Shown here in pieces: positions 1 through 12,545 of a DNA stretch of 64,000 nt. The stretch's first letter is position 1; the number at the start of each line of letters is the position of its first letter. The notes beneath the pieces were generated by a model, which saw only the letters and a program-made list of their open reading frames with translations, was not told the DNA's origin and ran no database searches. The position numbers were made by a program, and so were the translations under genes. Source of the DNA: Atrina japonica (Eukaryota > Mollusca > Bivalvia > Pterioida > Pinnidae); contig BROG01000902.1 in assembly GCA_030159075.1 (NCBI GenBank), positions 27,501 through 91,500 of the forward strand, written 5' to 3'.

Positions 1-1734
1 GCTAATATAAGTTTTTGCATTAATGTAATTCAACAATCAAGTTTTGATAGATAAAACAAAATGTAATTCATCAAAACAAAGGTCGAGTTAAGTTCAGAGA
101 TTCAATTTGGTAAGTGACATCACACCATACTTGAACACTGTAAAGAGTGTCAGCGGTTGATAGTGAAAGTGGTCTTAAGTTTTCGAAAAAGACTTTGGAA
201 TCGGGTCATTACTAGTGATGTTGATGTAACTTGTACAATTGTAAAGATACGCATTTTCCTGTTGCCGATTTTTATGCAGTGGAATTCAGATATATGATAG
301 TACAATTCCATGCAACTCTTTCAAAGGTTACATTAACTTACCAGTACCAATGATTTTTTTTTTTCAAATTTAGCTGTGACTTTAAGCTTAGACCCCAGGG
401 CTTCGAATTATTATAGATATAATTTTTATAATAATATCTACAATATTGAACATTTTTAAAAACATTTAGCTATTCTGAGTTTAAATTTTCAAATTGAGCT
501 ATGACCTTAGTTCTTGATCCTATTTCGTTTTAATTTCACACTAATATTCGTCACCACAGTCGCTAAAACTCGTCAACATTAACATACATTTACAAATCAA
601 TGACTGTAGTTTGTTTAGCTAGTGCGAGTTGGTATTTAAATTAGAGCTGCAACCCTGTCCTTGATCCTGAGTTCGGATGAACTAGACATAGTCTTTAAAA
701 CTCAAATGATATTCGGTGCTTGCGACTATTTCCTCTGATAGCATTTTAATTTCTATATACACACCCAAGTTTTTATCTTATATTTGGATTAAATGTTAAC
801 ATTTATTTATAACGTATGACGTATTGTGTGATATCGGATAGAAATATACATAATGCACTCCGTAAAATAATAGTGTCATGTTATACATTATTGTGTCGAC
901 TGCTTGATTCACTTCCTGTTTGAGCACTATGTGAGCAGTGTGTTAAGTATAAACCGGACTGGCATCAAATTTATCGACGTATGATATTATATAACTTGTA
1001 CAGATCACTGTGGCTATAGGTTTCCAATGTGACATAATGCACAAGTACGAAATCGATTATGTGTCATAACAGTTTCAAAAAATAATATTGTCATATTGAA
1101 GAAGACCATTTTTACTTCAGAGTTCACAATACTTGTTATACAATATGTACACGTACAATTATTTGCATTTATATATTGTTTAAATTTGTGAAACTCACGC
1201 CTCAATATCATGATCGTTAAATGACAAGTTGCTCTTGATAACATGTTAGGCAAACATTAAGAATGGTGTATTTTACTTCCTCATTAATATATAAATTATC
1301 ACGTGTAACGTTCACATTTAAAGTCTCTCATCCGTTCCTTGCTTAATATAATTGATCTCCGTTGCAAAACAATGTTCAAGAGATATACACGGACAGGTAA
1401 CATATTCATGCATACCTACGCACGCACAACAGTCGCATATATACACACGTCTACGTAGGATTAGTATGTAATATCAGAGGTAGACATTCTCCCATTTATT
1501 CTGGACAGAACCGGCAGGTGATTAGTTTCTCCCACGAGTATCAAATCATTGCAAAGCAAAATAATCGTTTTGTCCTCGTAACTAAAAAAGTGACAACGTA
1601 TTGACCGACAATGATGCAATGAACGCACATAAAGTCAAAGACACGGTTTATCGCATATATGAATGTTATTTAGACAGATGTACCTCATTTTCATGAAACT
1701 AAGTTTAATTTTATTTCTATATACATGTTTGGCC
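1..1734. other. Intergenic host DNA without a recognised gene
   Basis: AT-rich sequence with no convincing coding region; the short open frames here have no recognisable domain. The first ~335 bases are a repeat shared with the DNA flanking the Polinton and are listed separately. Confidence 0.6.
20..335 (+). repeat. Paralogous copy of the Polinton target locus (unoccupied)
   Basis: This segment aligns to the two flanks of the Polinton taken together. Its left part, including AACAATCAAGTTTTGATAG, matches about 15115-15218. Its right part, including GCATTTTCCTGTTGCCGAT and TGATAGTACAAT, matches about 30165-30395. The junction falls at TACTTG (128-133), which aligns to the target duplication TACGTG. 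It is either a dispersed repeat or a segmental duplication that never received the element. Confidence 0.8.
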
Positions 1735-2350
1735 TTTCTCTTCTTTTATGTATACGAAGCGGACATCATTCAGGAGCTGCTGAATCAAAAAGAAAATCTG
1801 TAATTTGTCGTGTTATCAATGGATAATGAAAAGTCACATCATAAGTCTATGGGATACACTAACGAACTTAAAATTAAAGTTAAAACATAAACCAGCAAAA
1901 AAGGCTTCCATGTTGAACATGTTATCTTCCTATAGATATAGACGAGGGGAAATCAATTTGTCCATTTTTCCACATTTCGTGGTAATATCACACAATCACC
2001 TATATATGTCTTTTTATTTAACATATGATCCATCATGCAAAGGTGTGTTCAACATAATATATGGCGTTTCATATACAACCTTGACACGATACATCGAAAG
2101 CTACTTTTAATGTGAAGGTTCTGTAAATTTTAGGGTCGGTATAATGATCTTGATTTCGATTACTCTCTTTCACGAAATGAAATATCGAGTTCTGTGTTCA
2201 ATATCGGTTGTTAAGACGTATGTACCAATTGTGACAAGAAGTTGTTCCTCACATCTTTTATTTGAATTTGACTGTCGACATACGGGGGTGTAACCTGTCG
2301 CAGGGGAGGTTTGCTCCTCCGTGGGATATGGTCACACCTTTGAATTTTCA
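1735..2350 (+). pseudogene. Decayed reverse-transcriptase repeat, 3' part
   Basis: Translated fragments match the reverse-transcriptase family found elsewhere in the window: YEADIIQELLNQK near 1757-1795, a degraded central part with several stops, and the tail around 2200-2345 that encodes the conserved C-terminus followed by the family 3' region. Many stops and frameshifts show it is long dead. It is the most diverged of the long copies here. Confidence 0.6.
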
Positions 2351-3844
2351 ATTTATTGTTGATAAACGAGCCTTACAGAATTTTTTGATAACCGTGTTTC
2401 ATTTACTATACATATCATTTGAATGATAAAAATAACTATATAATAGCGAAAAAGTAAATGTGTAGGCCGATCGTGATGTGAAAACATAATTCCAAACCAT
2501 AAAGCGAGAAAGCGGCCACAGCCATTTTGATAACGGAATTTTACAAAACTAGTTTCATTGAAATTATCACAGCGTCGGTCATTTAATTGGTATTGGGAAG
2601 GAAAGACACAGTGGGTAAAGAAACAGTTTACAAAAACAATAGCGCGAGATGCGTCAAAGCAGTTTTGGCACTGTCGCTCCGTAAAGCGTACCGAATGGTT
2701 GAATAATACCGGGCAATGTTTGACCTTACGCTGCCAACGCCATTCCTAAGATAATGCCGTCCATGTTATGTTACCAACTTCGTATAGCTCTTGGGCCGAT
2801 TCCAGTCAATATAGTAATGATCCGCACTTTCAGATTTGCCATTTGGAAGCAAATCGGGTGACAACCAGTTGGGTATGATTGACCTATTGCTGTGACGCTA
2901 CGCGTGGATGACCTGCACGTTGTCGCTGAAATAGTCTAGCATTTATGTGGACACGAGATTGCGTAGCAGCTGGGCAATACAGTATGCTTGGAACATTCAT
3001 ATCGCCTAAAATCTTTCATTTTTATTAACCCTATACATCTGCTCTGCGACCACTATCGGCAGAAAACAACTGTTCTTTCGGTTCCCCATCTTCCCAAAGA
3101 AGGACTTGACAGTTGGAAAGTCAACAACAACTCCCACAGGAAAATGATGAGCTACAAAGTATGAGAATCGACCCCTTTCAAAAAAGCGAGAACGTCATGT
3201 GCAAGTGGAGCATTGTAAACGTTTCACGATCTGTATACTGGTTACCAGTGCAATACACCATGATAAGGTATTGCGCGGTGTTCATTTTGTTCAACACAGG
3301 TTACACAGATACGTTTTCCTGTAGAATGAGTGAAGTTATATTACTTAAACGTTATATGTAGATGTATACTGTAAAACACTGGAGTATATCATTTATTTAT
3401 ATAGCACACAATATCGACGATTACAAAATAGTATAACCACAAGTTCATGTCAAACCCCGTACACGTCTCATCTATTTTTTACTAAAGTTCAACTGCTATT
3501 ATCCAATTGATTAAAGGGAATGTCACGAATCCGGCAACAATTATACTGCATCAGATAAAGTGATTCGAAATAGTTATGGTACACAAGACCGTCTTTTTGT
3601 GCGTTAAGTTTCTTTTAGTATTGTGTAGCTAATCAGCAAAAGAGAATATTTGAAGATCTATTACAATTGTGCTAATACAGAAAGATTAATAATGATATCA
3701 GGGTATCGATGTTAAATTATTTAGTGTATAAGTATCAGCAGTTTATTCGTAGTTATGCACAATTCGCTGTCCTCTTGTTTTATGCATATATAATGTATTT
3801 GAGTATAAACATGTTTTTGTTTTCTATTTACAAACTCATTATTG
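2351..3844. other. Intergenic, 3' flank of gene A
   Basis: No gene recognised. The open frames at 2558-2749 and 3113-3361 show no domain, signal peptide or repeat family that I recognise. The 3' UTR of gene A (minus strand) should lie just below 3845. Confidence 0.5.
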
Positions 3845-4215
3845 TCAGAAAAGCTCAGTATTTGTATACGTGACTTCTCTACCCGACTGAAGTGACTCGT
3901 ACGTATTTGAGTCAGTAGGTGCCGACATAACAAGATCCTCATAAGTCACTCTGCTGCTCTCCTGTATCGATGGTTTTGGATTCGTCTCATTCACCGCGTC
4001 ATATGGGTTTACATTCATGTCTGATAATTGCACGCGTCCCTGTTCTTGATTGATTGTATTTGAATTGATAGCATCCGTTACATTAGGGGACGTTAGGTGC
4101 CTCAGTCGGAGACAGGTTCTTAAAAGAGCTACAGCGAGCACTGTTATGACTACTCCGCATGTTACAACGATTGCGATCATGGCGTTAATCGTTTCTTCAT
4201 CTGACGTCTGCTTAT
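3845..4215 (-). CDS. Gene A exon 10: membrane helix and ITAM cytoplasmic tail
   Basis: The final exon encodes an extracellular stalk, the helix INAMIAIVVTCGVVITVLAV, a basic stop-transfer (RTCLRLRH) and a tail of about 100 residues ending TNTELF. The tail holds YEDL and YESL separated by ten residues (3890-3943), matching an ITAM with Draper-like wide spacing, plus further tyrosines (NPYDAV, VTYTNT). Such motifs recruit SH2-domain kinases when phosphorylated. Signalling function here is inference. The TGA stop is at 3845-3847. Confidence 0.8.
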
Positions 4216-7200
4216 CTAAAAAAAAAAACATATATTCATTTCAGATCCAATTTTTAATTGCGATAATGATTTTCTGTTTTAATATTGCAATAGGTACTTA
4301 GGCTAAATGAAGTATTGAAATGTATTACATCTATTTACCATATATTTTAATCCACGAAATGCACCACCCAAAGACTGTTACATTCAAATTGGTAATAGTA
4401 CCATATAGTATCCATTCCGCATACACCCATATAAGGTAATACAAACGACTAATCATATTAATACACTTTGCATTAACTATGTATCAGCTTTTGTTTTTAA
4501 TGAATAGTACTGCCCTGAAATGCAATTGACAATTATTCTTTTATCAAATATTTACTATATTATCAGTTATTTACCGTATACAAGACATCTCCCTGTCACA
4601 TGATGACATGTCTCTGCACACGATTTACACGTGTATAAACAATGGTTTCCATAAAATCCAAGATTGCATGCTGAAATTACATACTGCTAGTTAATTATAA
4701 TGTTTATCTAATTCGAGTTAGTTAATTCTAAAAACTGATGAAGAGATGGAATTTACCGAAAGTCGTTTCAAATTTTGAACATTAACTAATGAGAGTTAAA
4801 TAAACATGATAATCATCTAACACGAGTCACTGAATCTGTTTCTATCGTAACTGAAAACTTGTGTATGGAATATTAGCCTACAACGTGTTTAAATGTCATC
4901 GGGCTTTGACTCTTATGATCGTGACAAGCCTGTACTTCGCTTAAAATACAATTTCTCCAGATTACATCCATATGTAAGTAGAGTATCCGACAATGTTAGA
5001 GACTTCAATAACATACCCCTTTCCCTCCAAGTATTTTTAATTGCCATATTTGGCCGCCAAAAACTGGACCGATACAACTTTATGTGTGCTAGTGCGGGTT
5101 TGGCAAATAAGACATTCAATCCTGTTAGTTATGTGTGTATGTTTTACTAAATGCAGCTTCGTCTATACAGCCGCTTTAGAGTTGAATGAAACACAGGTTA
5201 TAGTAGAGCACAATTTTATTAACTGATAAAAATGCAAAGCAATGCTAATGGTACATGAATGATTGCAGCAGTTCGCTATCATTATTACGGAACAAAACAA
5301 CACCTTCAATGAAATTCGATTAATTCAATTAATAAAAAGCACCATAAGTACCACAACCAGTCACCAAACAAGAACGAACTTAACAAAAGTACTCTTGGAT
5401 GGGAAATACAATGCGAAAGGTCTGTTCTGCGTAAGTATAATGAAGAATTCCTAATTGATATCTGAAACTCAAAATCCATCGAAATACGACAAATTAGATA
5501 TTACAACGCTATCAACACGACGTAAAGTTGCGAATCCCAAACGTGATGATAACAGGAGTCCGGAAGGATTAAGCGTTCCCTGAGGTGGATATAACAACGG
5601 TCTCAGCAACTATAGCAAAGTAAGCAACATACTTAAATAGGATTTGCGCTTCAGCTAAATTAAATGGAATAGAACAGAGTTCTGAATTACGCCGAAGGAG
5701 ACTTGCCAGTGCTCAGAACGCTCCTTGAAGTCAAATGTTTTTGTTGTCTGAGTGAAATACTTCAAAATTGCATACATCACTAGTTTTATTGATATATAAA
5801 ACCCAAATCCGAAACCCGAATCAACAGTCAGGGGTGACTTTTATATTCTAACACGATCATCTCAGTATTAATGAAACAGGAAAGAGTCAGTTATTTTTAC
5901 CATGAAGGATGTCATATCTGTTCAAATATTCGGTTGTTCTTATAGACAGTTTTATCAATAGAGCAATGACAGAAAATGTAGTCAGTGCAAAATATAATGT
6001 AATGTATATTATTAATGATAAAATAGTCTTGTATTATACCAATCTATTTAAAATCGGAGCTCAACTGATGAAGTCTAATTGGCGTAAACAGTCGTCTTTA
6101 GCATTATTCCTTTGGCATTATTTTTATAATAGTCATTTAAGACAAAATGCCATGGAAAATACCGGAGCTTGTTCTTCTCCTCTAATTACCGCAACTTTTA
6201 CTTTGATGAGTATTGTATTGTTTTCTGTTTTTCTTGTTTTCCTTTTTTTCTCTTTCTTTTTTGGTTTTTTATACAAAAATAATGTTTAATTGAGGGAGAA
6301 CAAATGTGTGCTGTGTGTTACTTAACGTTTATGGTGTATTCGAAACCTATAAACATTAAAGACGTGTTTTACCACATGTCTTATATAATAATTAGATATT
6401 TTACTTACATTCATTACAATAAATCCCTTTCCATCCGGGTGAGCAATCTGCTGGACAGCTGCCGTTGATATGGTTACATGTGATGCCGTTACAGTTTCCA
6501 CAGACACTGGAACAGTTTGAACCAAATGTCCCCTTTTTGCACTCTGAAATAAGTCATTTAGTGAAATGTGATTGTTAACTCATCACACCCTAATATCAGT
6601 TTGACATGTCCATTCAACATAAAGGTTAACTGTCAAAATCCAGGGTTTTGTGGTTTAAAATCAAAATTGAAAATGAAAATGTCATGTAATATGATCTTGT
6701 TCACTGCTGAATCATGATGGCAGACTATACCATTTATTAATATGGGTGGATGGGTTAATGAATTAAATAACAATACAGGAAAATAGATATGTCAGAAAGA
6801 AAAAGTGGCGAATTGTAAAATGAAGGCAAACATAATTGAACAAGATAAAACATACCTTCATCACAGAATCGACCAGTCCAACCATCGGAACATATTTCAC
6901 AGTATCCATCGGTTTTTCTGCATCTCAAAATGTTTCTGCAGGTGTCGCTACAATTGCCTTTGCAATTCATTCCGTATCTATCATCCGGGCATGCTGCAAT
7001 GTAAATGCAAATAAAATAATGAAGCGTGATATGCGTTCGCATGGGATTGTACTAAAACTTCTAACAAACTTGTCTAAACCGGGGTAATAGCACCTACCTT
7101 TATCACAGAATTTACCAATCCACCCTTCAAAGCATATTTCACAATGTCCATCGGTTGTTCTACATTTCGTTATGTCTCTGCATTTATCACTGCAGTTGTA

Positions 7201-10200
7201 GTTGCAGTTTTCTCCATATGTGCCGTGTTGACAAGCTGAATATTATGAAAAAAAAAAACATTTACCGGAAACGATGTAGAAAAAAAGGTATGGATGAATA
7301 AAATCTGTATTGATAAGATGTGGGAACAATAGTGTTTCTTTAAATTGTTTAAAAGCCCTTCAATATCATTGTCCGAGTTAAACAGTGTCTGAATAAACAA
7401 TTGCACAGAACTGTTGAAGTTTCTACTGCTAGTACTCGGTAAGGAGTATGTAAAACGATTTGGTGGGTCCATCTATACACCTATGCTTGTATATGATTAT
7501 CTGAATTTGACGTATCCAATATAAATATGGTAGCGAAATCAGTTTTGGCTCTAGGTACATCAAAAGAGCGTAATGCTAATATATTTGATTTTGATATGCA
7601 TAAATGTTCTTCGTCCTTTGAAAGTGAGCTATGCGTGTTTGTAGGGTTACCTTAATTAGTATTTAACATGATAAAGATGATGATTATAATGATGATGATG
7701 ATGATAATGATGATGATGCTACTGGTGGTGATAAAGATAATGATGATGGTGGTGCTGGTGGTGATGTTATGTTTGATATTTACCTAAAACTTACATTCAT
7801 TACAGTAATTCCCCTTCCATCCTGGAGCACAACCATTCGCACACATTCCAGTTTTATGGTCACATGCTTCACCATTTTTGCATTTTCCACACCGATATGA
7901 ACAATCAAATCCGAATACACCACCATTGCACTCTGTAATTATACCAGTTTTTAACTATGAAAAGGTTTGTTCCACGTTCTTTCGTTATTTCATATTTTAC
8001 AGTTTAATTATTAACGTCCCGACTTCAAATGTTTTTAACGTTACACAGTCTCTGTTAAAAATATATAATTAAATGCATTCAAAAAATATGAGTTCAATAT
8101 TTTTGTTCTGGGACGTCATCCACGATTTCATTACAAATAATATAATTTGAGATTTTTTTTTCACTAAAGTTGATGCCAAGAAGTGCTGTTATGCTGACTT
8201 TCTTAATGAACAAAAATTAATGGTTGGAATAAAATGACGTTTACCTGGAAAACTCCCAAAAATGTTAATTGCTTTAAGACTATAACTCTCTTGAGTATTA
8301 TGCAGCATGTTAGACCATCTAAACATTTCCTCGCATATTTTTAAGAAAACAAATATCTAACCACAACAACACCACAACGTTCAGATGCTTTATTTTTTAA
8401 ATTTTTATTTGATGATTTCAAAGCACATATTGCAAATATAAAACTGAAATTCGTTTCAAATGAAAAATTAAGTAACTGGTAGTAACACCATCCCAATAAA
8501 ATCCTCGGTAACAAGGAGCACATCCGTCCTTACATCCTCCGTGAAGAGAGTTACTACGACACTTGCTATTACAGGATTTACCTGTGACACTACTTACTGT
8601 CATTACAGTAAAACCCTTTGTAACCTGGAGCACACCCGTCATCGCATCCGCCATGAGCTTTGTTACAGTGGACAACATACAGACAGTTACCACAACAGTT
8701 GTTACTACAGGATGCTCCGTATGTACCGTCTTCACAACCTAACGAGTAATCACGTTATATGACAGAGTAAAAAAAATCATCGATTTCGAAAGAATGGACT
8801 AATGGAAGAAAAATTGAAATGAAAAAGAGAATGAAGCTTAAAGAGATTTCGATTTTTTTACATCGCTTTATCTGAATATCATTTAAGGTTTTACAAATTC
8901 TTGCAAATTTCAAAGGCGTCTCTGAATTCATCATTAACAAAATAAGTGGATAGTATTTCATACAAAAATATCTTTTAAGGATTTGATATTAGGACTGATA
9001 CTTATAAGTAAAAAAGTAAAACGGGTAGGTATGATGGACAGGTCAACGTATCTAACTACAAGCAGTGGATAAAAAGTACAAAGTAAGAAATATATTCAGA
9101 AAGTATGGGCGATATTTCTTCAACTAGCTATGATATTCAGGAAATTATATACTTATTTCCAACCTATAATTTGTACATATTTTCCACAAAAGAATGTATT
9201 ATTTGTTTTCATTTGTGTTATTTTTGACTTTGAAAGTCCGAGGCCCATAGAAATTCTACACTTGCATCACACAGCGGCGATGCGGTTATCATTAGACAAA
9301 ATAATGTAATGTATGTCCATTTTGCTGGATATCTTGAAGAATGTATCAGCGGATCATCTATAAAGATGTCTCCGTATATAAGGGTTTTACTCATTCTAAG
9401 TATAATGCACCATCAACGTTTTTTTTCCGTCCATACGGTTTCCTTTACAAATACCCTTAAACTGTAAATTTGATAATACATTGTTGTTGATGTAACGCTA
9501 TTTAACGCCAAACTCTGAAATACTTTACTCATACGGAGTTGAACTTAGTTTTTCTCAGTTAAACCTAGGTTGTCTTAAGTTAATGTGGGTAATGAAAATC
9601 GATTTTCTTAAAAGCACGTTTAAATCGCAACATACATTAATCGGAGAAAAACAAAACTAGTTTTGACGTAAGCAATAGGCTTAACTATAGAAAAAATAGT
9701 TTAACTAAGAAAAACTAGGGCTAACTCATTAATTTGATCTTGGTGTGCCTTAATGTTTCTCATGAGCAGATAGTATGCTTTTTGCGTGGCACAGACTTAT
9801 GAAATAAACTAGTTCTGAAACTCGTTAATGAGTTCGTATGCATAGTATTTTATGGTATGACAGACAACATTTGAATTCAAATCCACGAATTAAACATAAA
9901 TATAATCAAATGCACACAGGAAGGTTTACTAGTTGTCATACTTCTGTCATTTATCACCGCATATTATTAATCAGAATGTGGCATTCATAATGGTATCATA
10001 TTATGTCAGAACTAATATGTTACAATAACAGATCCAGGGCAAATTATTATAGTACAGTATTATATTATCTTATACATACTTTGTACCTGAACTTCACAAA
10101 GTTCTAGCTTGGCACATAATAATTTACTAACAGAATGTGGACTCCAAGCACAAGTACCATTCCTCTGTTTATACACAGTAACATAACGTCCAGTAGTGTT

Positions 10201-11320
10201 ACAGGGAACGGTAAGTATATCACTGGGTCCAGGGCTTGTATGTCGTCCATTGTTGTGCAGATAACATCGTGTTCCTATCCACCAGTTTAATGCATCAGCC
10301 ACGTATATAGAGAATCCGGATAACCAGTATGTAAGTGATTCTGAAATGTTGAAATAGGGGGAAATGTGCAATTTTACTCGATACTATCTATATATGAGTG
10401 TTTGATGTATAAATATAGAGGCCGCCGGATAACCTGTGTGTAAGTGATGCAGTGGTGTACGTATGCAAGGTATAATGACAATTATACTACAATGTGCAAA
10501 CTCAATCTGTTACAGAACCACTTTGGTGATTTTTATCACCATGTTGGCAATTAATTACAAATCTATGACCTTATGTCAAGGCCATGGCATACAGAGAGAA
10601 ATATATGTGCTATAAATGGATTACACCAATACATTATTGTAAGCATATTGTCCTGCCAAATACAATTCCATCAAATACAACCGTGTACTGACCATCATGG
10701 TAGACCAACTTAACGATAAATAATGTCAAAACATATAATTAATGTAATCGAGTTGGAATGCTTACGATCATCACTCTCTTTACGGTAATATATCTTGACA
10801 CTATTCAAAAGATAGACGTCACCTAAATCAACTCGCCACCACGCTTGTTTGTGAAAATTATCTGAGGTAACGGCACAGGAGCCTTGTGCTACTTTCTGTC
10901 TAACATCTCCGTCAATAGCTTCATCTGCAAGCCACTTGTCAGTGTATTGACTAGAGGACATGTCCGCTGTCTTGTTGACCGACAAGTTGACTGTAATATA
11001 GAGCGAACATGTAGTTTTTCTGTCATTGATGGCAAATTTCCAGTGTTAAACAAGGAGTTTAAGAGTTTAAACGTGCTGCTCTAGTTTCAAGAATTTATGT
11101 AAACGGAATTATGAACTACAATCGAAAAGCATTTTGTTTTTGTTACTTTAAAGAATTTTAAAGAATCGTATTCCCATTTTGTTAAGAATTGTTTTCTCTT
11201 ATATACAGTATATTCAATAAATTAACAATGCTTACGTTAGAACTTACCTAAGGGAAAAGCACATTGCGGTAAGTGAAGTAGAATAAATACAACCGAGATC
11301 GTGAGTGTTCCAATTTCCAT
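3845..11320 (-). CDS. Gene A: FTP-EGF transmembrane receptor with ITAM tail (10 exons)
   Basis: Coding exons, in order: 11320-11248, 10990-10766, 10340-10080, 8738-8598, 7932-7795, 7235-7098, 6993-6856, 6543-6409, 4670-4575, 4215-3845. All have consensus splice sites and compatible phases. They sum to 1716 nt, an exact multiple of three (571 residues plus stop). Domains: signal peptide, fucolectin/tachylectin-4/pentraxin-like (FTP) F5/8-type lectin domain, five full and one shorter cysteine-rich EGF-like repeats, one membrane helix, and a 100-residue tail with paired tyrosine motifs. The layout recalls the Draper/CED-1/MEGF10 engulfment receptors, but with an FTP domain in place of the EMI domain. 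A role in binding glycans or cell debris at the cell surface is inference. Confidence 0.85.
4575..4670 (-). CDS. Gene A exon 9: short cysteine-rich unit
   Basis: A 96-nt phase 1-1 exon encoding ACNLGFYGNHCLYTCKSC and CHHVTGRCLVY, a truncated EGF-like unit lacking its last cysteine pair. It links the EGF array to the membrane exon. A degenerate copy lies at 60480-60575. Confidence 0.75.
4671..6408 (-). other. Gene A intron 8
   Basis: Non-coding. Within it, 5905-6140 is a dispersed repeat listed separately. The other open frames (for example 4893-5150) show no recognisable domain. Confidence 0.5.
5905..6140 (+). repeat. Dispersed repeat with degenerate hammerhead-like core, copy 1
   Basis: Shares a stretch with 43665-43805, including GAGCTCAACTGATGAAGTCT and the following GCATTAT...TTTATAATA. 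CTGATGA lies at 6065-6071, followed by a short potential stem. The second conserved hammerhead box is not intact. A related inverted copy is at 58900-58950. Possibly part of a Penelope-like element. Confidence 0.4.
6409..7932 (-). CDS. Gene A exons 5-8: EGF-like repeats 2-5
   Basis: Four symmetrical phase 1-1 exons: 7932-7795, 7235-7098, 6993-6856 (each 138 nt) and 6543-6409 (135 nt). Each encodes one unit of the pattern C-x4-YG/FG-x2-C-x3-C...C-x-GC/C-x4-GW-x-G-x2-C. Exons 6 and 7 are clearly sister copies (both contain the CRxTDGxCEIC pattern), as are exons 5 and 8 (both end GWKGxYCNE). Because the exons are symmetrical, repeats can be gained or lost without breaking the frame. Confidence 0.85.
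7673..7763. repeat. GAT/GGT-rich microsatellite
   Basis: Imperfect trinucleotide tract (GATGATGATGATAATGATG and similar) in a gene A intron. Confidence 0.85.
8484..8583 (-). pseudogene. Partial, degenerate copy of EGF exon 4
   Basis: Immediately 3' of exon 4 (minus strand) lies a second half-unit that reads GKSCNSKCRSNSLHGGC...CAPCYRGFYW in a different frame from exon 4. Only about 15 bases separate the two, too few for an intron, and there is no good donor. It looks like a partial tandem duplication of exon 4 that is not spliced. Confidence 0.5.
8598..8738 (-). CDS. Gene A exon 4: EGF-like repeat 1
   Basis: A 141-nt symmetrical phase 1-1 exon encoding one cysteine-rich EGF/laminin-like unit, starting CEDGTYGASCSNNCCGNC and ending GYKGFYCND. 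Acceptor is TTAG at 8739-8740; donor is GTAAGT at 8597-8592. Confidence 0.8.
9538..9725. mobile_element. Possible MITE-like palindromic element
   Basis: A 188-base segment bounded by imperfect ~27-base inverted repeats: the left begins GTTGAACTTAGTTTTTCTC, the right ends AACTAAGAAAAACTAGGGCT followed by AAC. It lies in the gene A intron between FTP exon 3 and EGF exon 4. No clear target duplication is seen, so class is uncertain. Confidence 0.35.
10080..10990 (-). CDS. Gene A exons 2-3: FTP (fucolectin-like) lectin domain
   Basis: Exon 2 (10990-10766, 225 nt) and exon 3 (10340-10080, 261 nt) encode about 160 residues. Hallmarks are KWLADEAIDGD, SCAVTSDNFHKQAWWRVDLG and VKIYYRKES, as in the F5/8-type beta-sandwich of eel fucolectin and tachylectin-4 (WWRVDLG core). 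Exon 3 contains NWWIGTRCYLHNN and ends with CEVQVQ. Donors are GTAAGC and GTATGT. The FTP fold normally binds fucose or other sugars with calcium; ligand specificity cannot be read here. The gene B counterpart is very similar over both exons. Confidence 0.85.
11248..11320 (-). CDS. Gene A exon 1: start codon and signal peptide
   Basis: The minus-strand ATG at 11318-11320 opens MEIGTLTISVVFILLHLPQC, a short N-region, a hydrophobic core and a Cys/Ala-type cleavage region, as in a secretory signal peptide. The donor is GTAAGT at 11247-11242. The exon ends in phase 1 and joins exon 2 to read PLVNLSVNKT. Gene B has an equivalent exon at 57479-57545. Confidence 0.85.
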
Positions 11321-11373
11321 GACGAATAAACATAGTGAACCTTTCAATAAAATCAAAATAAAAAGAAATATCA

Positions 11374-11483
<110 letters not shown>

Positions 11484-11899
11484 GGAAATACGATACTACA
11501 TAAAGATAATAATCTACGGGATGAAATCGAAATCGAAATACACCAAAGGATATTCTGAAAAGTAATTTTTGATACCAAAAGTTACTACTGTAGAGATGCT
11601 CTTGAAATTTTCGTAAATTAACAACACCAGATTTCGAAACAAAATATATACACATGTATACACAATAGAATCAAGCAAACAGCAGTGAAACATTATCTTA
11701 CAGACAAAATAACGTTATTTGAAGGCATAAGGTAGCAAAAGTTGCAATTTGATTTCATCTATTTATTTTCGAGGAGAAAAAGACTAGAGTTGAAAAGCCA
11801 AAATTGTGAACATTCATTAATGACATCTACAGTTCTCTGATAGACCTCAACTGATTTCAACGTGTAATGTGATTACATATGTTTGATTTACAGTTTAAT

Positions 11900-12545
11900 T
11901 TCACATAGAAATATAGTCAACATTTTATCAATTAATAACGACCTTTGCCATACGTCAATGCGATATATCTTAGCAAACTGATAATTGCAGATACAGCAAA
12001 GTCGAGCAGACACTCTTCATACTTAGATATTGTAGTTGATATAGACATAGGCTGGGAATTAGCAACAGAGCAATACAGCAAGCTCGACAATGTCAGCTTT
12101 CCCATCCTTACACATTTAGGTAGTTATATCCCACAATCACCTGCATATCGCGTTTGCATTCCACAAATGATCCAATATGCCAGTGCGTGTACAACATATA
12201 AAGATTTTATATACAAAGGTAAACTACTAACTGAAAAATTATTGATAAATTGATAATGGAAACAGTGTCTGGTGTCAACATTCCTCCTATTATTTGGTCG
12301 GTTTGGAACTCTTGTTTACGATTTTCACAAAGTGAAGTATTAGGTTGCCTGTTCGATAGTGGCTGCTGTGAAGGTCAGTACCAAATGTGACGAGGATTCG
12401 TATTTCATTTTACCTTGACCTTGAACCCATTGCGAGTGTGACCGGTCGAAAGGTAATGTTAACTCCTCCATGGCACCTGACCCACCACTTGCTTTTAAGA
12501 GACCCATGTTTATTTATTTAACCATAGTTATACGTATTAAATTGG
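11900..12545 (+). pseudogene. Reverse-transcriptase repeat copy (C-terminal part and tail)
   Basis: Encodes fragments aligned with the copy at 13955-14683: SINN near 11930, SSYLDIVVDIDI, FPILTHLGSYIPQSPAYRV, then the GKLLTEKLL motif and the conserved non-coding tail. Frame interruptions and missing codons show it is inactive. Likely a 5'-truncated insertion. Confidence 0.65.
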
